DNA from: Prochlorococcus sp. AG-347-K18
GTDB taxonomy: Bacteria > Cyanobacteriota > Cyanobacteriia > PCC-6307 > Cyanobiaceae
Direction of reading: 5' to 3'
DNA: 64,000 nucleotides
NCBI GenBank assembly: GCA_003281365.1
Contig: QCCF01000008.1
Location: 1-64,000 of the forward strand
Numbering within the stretch: position 1 is the first letter of the stretch; each line of letters starts with the position of its first letter. Shown here one piece after another: positions 61,330 to 64,000 of this stretch. The notes beneath the pieces are model-generated. The model was not told the DNA's origin and ran no database searches. It saw only the letters and a program-made list of their open reading frames with translations. Both the position numbers and the translations under genes were made by a program.

Positions 61330-62334
61330 ATGAAAAACATATCTAAAAATAATCACCCTAGGAAAAATAGTAAACATCACAATAAAAACTCTAATTCTAA
61401 TTTTTATTCTAAAAATTCAAATTCTTCAAAAAATAATAGATCATTTTTTAATTCTGATAAAAATGGTATTAACAATCTCAATGAAGGCTATAAAAGAAAA
61501 GATAAATTTTCATCTTCAAATGCTAAAAAAACAATAAATAAATCTAATTTTGATAGATCTAATAAAGCAGTTGATATCTTTCCTGAAAATTCAAATAAAA
61601 GGAATTTTGATGATTGGATATGGGGAAAACATTCAGTTTTCGAGGCTCTTATTAGTGAAAGAGCTATTAATAGGATTTGGTGTACATCAGAAATCTTTTC
61701 TTCGGAGAAATTTTATATTTTACTAAAGGAACTTAAGTCAAAAGGAGTTCTCATTGAAGAAGTTTCTTGGAACAGGCTTTCGCAATTAACTTTTGGAGCA
61801 TCACATCAAGGCGTTGCGCTACAGTTAGCATGCTCAAAAACAATATCGCTAGAAAAATTAATCAATGATTCTAAAAAGAACTCTAAAAATCCTATTATTC
61901 TTGCATTGGACGGCATAACTGATCCACACAATGTTGGTGCAATTATAAGGTCAGCTGAAGCATTTGATTGTAAGGGCATAATAATACCTCAAAGAAGATC
62001 TGCTGGCTTAACAGGTACAGTTGCTAAGGTAGCTGCAGGTGCCCTGGAATACTTACCTGTTAGTAGAGTTGTTAATTTAAATAGGGCTCTAGAAGAACTT
62101 AAGAAAAATGGGTTTCTTGTTATTGGATTATCTGGAGATGGTAAATTCTCTATTTCAAAGTTTCATGAAAAAAGTCCCTTGGTTGTTATAGTCGGAGCTG
62201 AAGATAAAGGTATTTCTTTACTTACTCAAAAAAAATGCGATTTTCTTTTGAGTATTCCTCTTAAAGGTAAAACATCAAGCTTAAACGCCTCTGTTGCTGC
62301 GGCTATATCATTATTTCATTTGAACAGTAAATAG
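61330..62334 (+). CDS. rlmB: TrmH/RlmB family 23S rRNA (guanosine-2'-O)-methyltransferase
   Basis: WGKHSVFEAL, LALDGITDPHNVGAIIRSAEAFDCKGIIIPQRRS, SLNASVAAAISLF; Asn/Lys/Ser-rich N-terminal extension. Confidence 0.9.
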   Translation: MKNISKNNHPRKNSKHHNKNSNSNFYSKNSNSSKNNRSFFNSDKNGINNLNEGYKRKDKFSSSNAKKTINKSNFDRSNKAVDIFPENSNKRNFDDWIWGKHSVFEALISERAINRIWCTSEIFSSEKFYILLKELKSKGVLIEEVSWNRLSQLTFGASHQGVALQLACSKTISLEKLINDSKKNSKNPIILALDGITDPHNVGAIIRSAEAFDCKGIIIPQRRSAGLTGTVAKVAAGALEYLPVSRVVNLNRALEELKKNGFLVIGLSGDGKFSISKFHEKSPLVVIVGAEDKGISLLTQKKCDFLLSIPLKGKTSSLNASVAAAISLFHLNSK

Positions 62335-62479
62335 TTTTTTATTGTTTATCTATATTCTTTGTGTATTCTAAAATATTGTTGTTTCAATATATTTTTATAA
62401 TTAATGAAAATTTATTGAACTTTTACTACAAAATTGTATAGAATTTGACAAGAATTAAAAGTCTTAAAGACCCATTAAA

Positions 62480-62695
62480 TTGATTAGAAATCTTGGCAAC
62501 AAACTCGGACTAGCTTGGTGGGCTAAAATTGAGACGCATAATCCTAATAACACCTATTGGTTTGGTCCATTTATAACGAAACGAAGCCTAGAAAATAATT
62601 TACCTTCTTTTATTCAAGAACTAACTGATGAAGGTTCTAATGAAGTTAAATATAGTTTAATGCGTTGCAAAAAAGATGAACCATTGACTATTTAA
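62480..62695 (+). CDS. DUF1816-like conserved cyanobacterial protein
   Basis: [38 protein letters not shown]. Confidence 0.75.
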   Translation: MIRNLGNKLGLAWWAKIETHNPNNTYWFGPFITKRSLENNLPSFIQELTDEGSNEVKYSLMRCKKDEPLTI

Positions 62696-62727
62696 CAATT
62701 GTCAACTTTAAGGAATCAAAAAAAGAA

Positions 62728-64000
62728 ATGAATTTTAATTCTTTAAGAAAAGAAATTACTAGCAATAATGCTTCTGTTAAGGATTTAGTAAATGATATCT
62801 TTTCCAAAATTGATCATAAAGATCCTGAAATTAACTCATATATTTGTATTACAAAAGAAAATGCTATTGCCCGAGCAGAGAACATTGATAAATTAATTCA
62901 AAATAAAGAAAAACTGCCCCTTCTGGCGGGGATGCCAATAGCAATAAAGGATAATATTTGCACCAAAGGAGTTGCAACAACTTGTGCAAGTAAAATGCTC
63001 AAAAACTTCGTTTCGCCTTATGAATCCACCGTTTCGAGTAAATTATTATCTTCAGGGGTAATTTGTTTAGGAAAAACAAATTTAGACGAATTTGCAATGG
63101 GTAGTTCAACGGAAACTTCTGTATTTGGCGTCACTTCAAATCCATGGGATATTAATAGAGTGCCAGGAGGCAGTTCAGGCGGTAGTGCTGCTTCAGTTGC
63201 CGCTGGATTTTGTGCAGCTGCTATAGGTTCTGATACAGGAGGATCAATAAGGCAACCAGCTTCTTTTTGTGGCGTTGTAGGTCTTAAACCAACTTATGGC
63301 AGAGTTAGCAGATGGGGACTCGTAGCATTTGCTAGCTCTCTTGATCAGATTGGCCCAATTACAAATACTGTCTCAGATGCGGCTGAAATGCTTTTTTCAA
63401 TATCTGGTAAAGATCCTTTTGACTCAACATGTCTTGATAAGCCAGTACCAAATTATTTGACTGACTTAAATAAATCCATAAAGGGTTTAAAAATTGGAAT
63501 CATTAAAGAATGTTTTGAACACCAAGGACTTAATCCAGAAGTTAAGCAATCTGTTCTTTCTGGAGTTGATAGATTTCAAGCTTTAGGGGCTGAAATCATC
63601 GAAGTTGAATGTCCTAGATTTAACGATGGAATTGCTACATATTATGTCATTGCACCATCTGAAGCCTCTGCAAATTTAGCTAGATATGATGGAGTTAAAT
63701 ATGGCTACAGATCTAATGAAGGTTCAAATCTTTTAGATATGACTTCAAAAAGTAGAGCTGAAGGATTTGGAGATGAGGTACAAAGAAGAATTTTGATTGG
63801 TACTTATGCTTTATCAGCTGGATACAGTGATGCCTATTACAAGAAGGCACAAAAAGTTAGGACGCTAATAAGAAAAGATTTTGATAATGCTTTTAAGAAA
63901 GTAGATGTTTTATTAACTCCAACTTGCCCAACTACTGCTTTTTTGAAGGGAGATTTTGTCAATGATCCACTTTCAATGTATTTGTCTGATCTATTAACTG
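62728..64000 (+). CDS. gatA: aspartyl/glutamyl-tRNA amidotransferase subunit A (5' part, runs off window)
   Basis: Read directly: [25 protein letters not shown]...[17 protein letters not shown]...[53 protein letters not shown]; absent from ORF track because no stop in window. Confidence 0.95.
   Translation, partial: MNFNSLRKEITSNNASVKDLVNDIFSKIDHKDPEINSYICITKENAIARAENIDKLIQNKEKLPLLAGMPIAIKDNICTKGVATTCASKMLKNFVSPYESTVSSKLLSSGVICLGKTNLDEFAMGSSTETSVFGVTSNPWDINRVPGGSSGGSAASVAAGFCAAAIGSDTGGSIRQPASFCGVVGLKPTYGRVSRWGLVAFASSLDQIGPITNTVSDAAEMLFSISGKDPFDSTCLDKPVPNYLTDLNKSIKGLKIGIIKECFEHQGLNPEVKQSVLSGVDRFQALGAEIIEVECPRFNDGIATYYVIAPSEASANLARYDGVKYGYRSNEGSNLLDMTSKSRAEGFGDEVQRRILIGTYALSAGYSDAYYKKAQKVRTLIRKDFDNAFKKVDVLLTPTCPTTAFLKGDFVNDPLSMYLSDLLT

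Noticed and set aside
1-64000. CRISPR array or cas genes
   Set aside because: No regularly spaced direct repeats or Cas motifs seen on read-through

Overview
Low-GC (AT-rich) cyanobacterial chromosome segment whose gene content and small compact genes point to high-light Prochlorococcus. Most of it is ordinary core metabolism: glgC (3' end), gnd, pgl, ilvD, upp, purS/purQ, class II and class I fructose-bisphosphate aldolases, accD, prk, leuB, lpxD, proB, ruvX, hisA, pgsA, nth, trpD, carA, mrnC, rlmB-like, gatA (5' part). Accessory or regulatory regions: (i) an iron locus at about 28.7-34 kb (Fe ABC ATPase, ferritin, cysteine-rich Crp/Fnr regulator, Fur-box-like palindromes, and a compact Rieske oxygenase / 35-aa TM peptide / ABC ATPase module); (ii) a small-ORF-rich, AT-rich stretch at about 34-38 kb with a RHH-like regulator flanked by short palindromes; (iii) the complete urea transport and urease cluster urtABCDE-ureGFE / ureDABC (38-48.4 kb) with an NtcA-type promoter and an intra-operon hairpin; (iv) a four-gene glucosylglycerate synthesis/turnover cluster (48.4-53.2 kb). 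One tRNA-Pro(UGG) was seen. No CRISPR, prophage or transposase was found. All product names come from reading protein motifs by eye; no database search was run.
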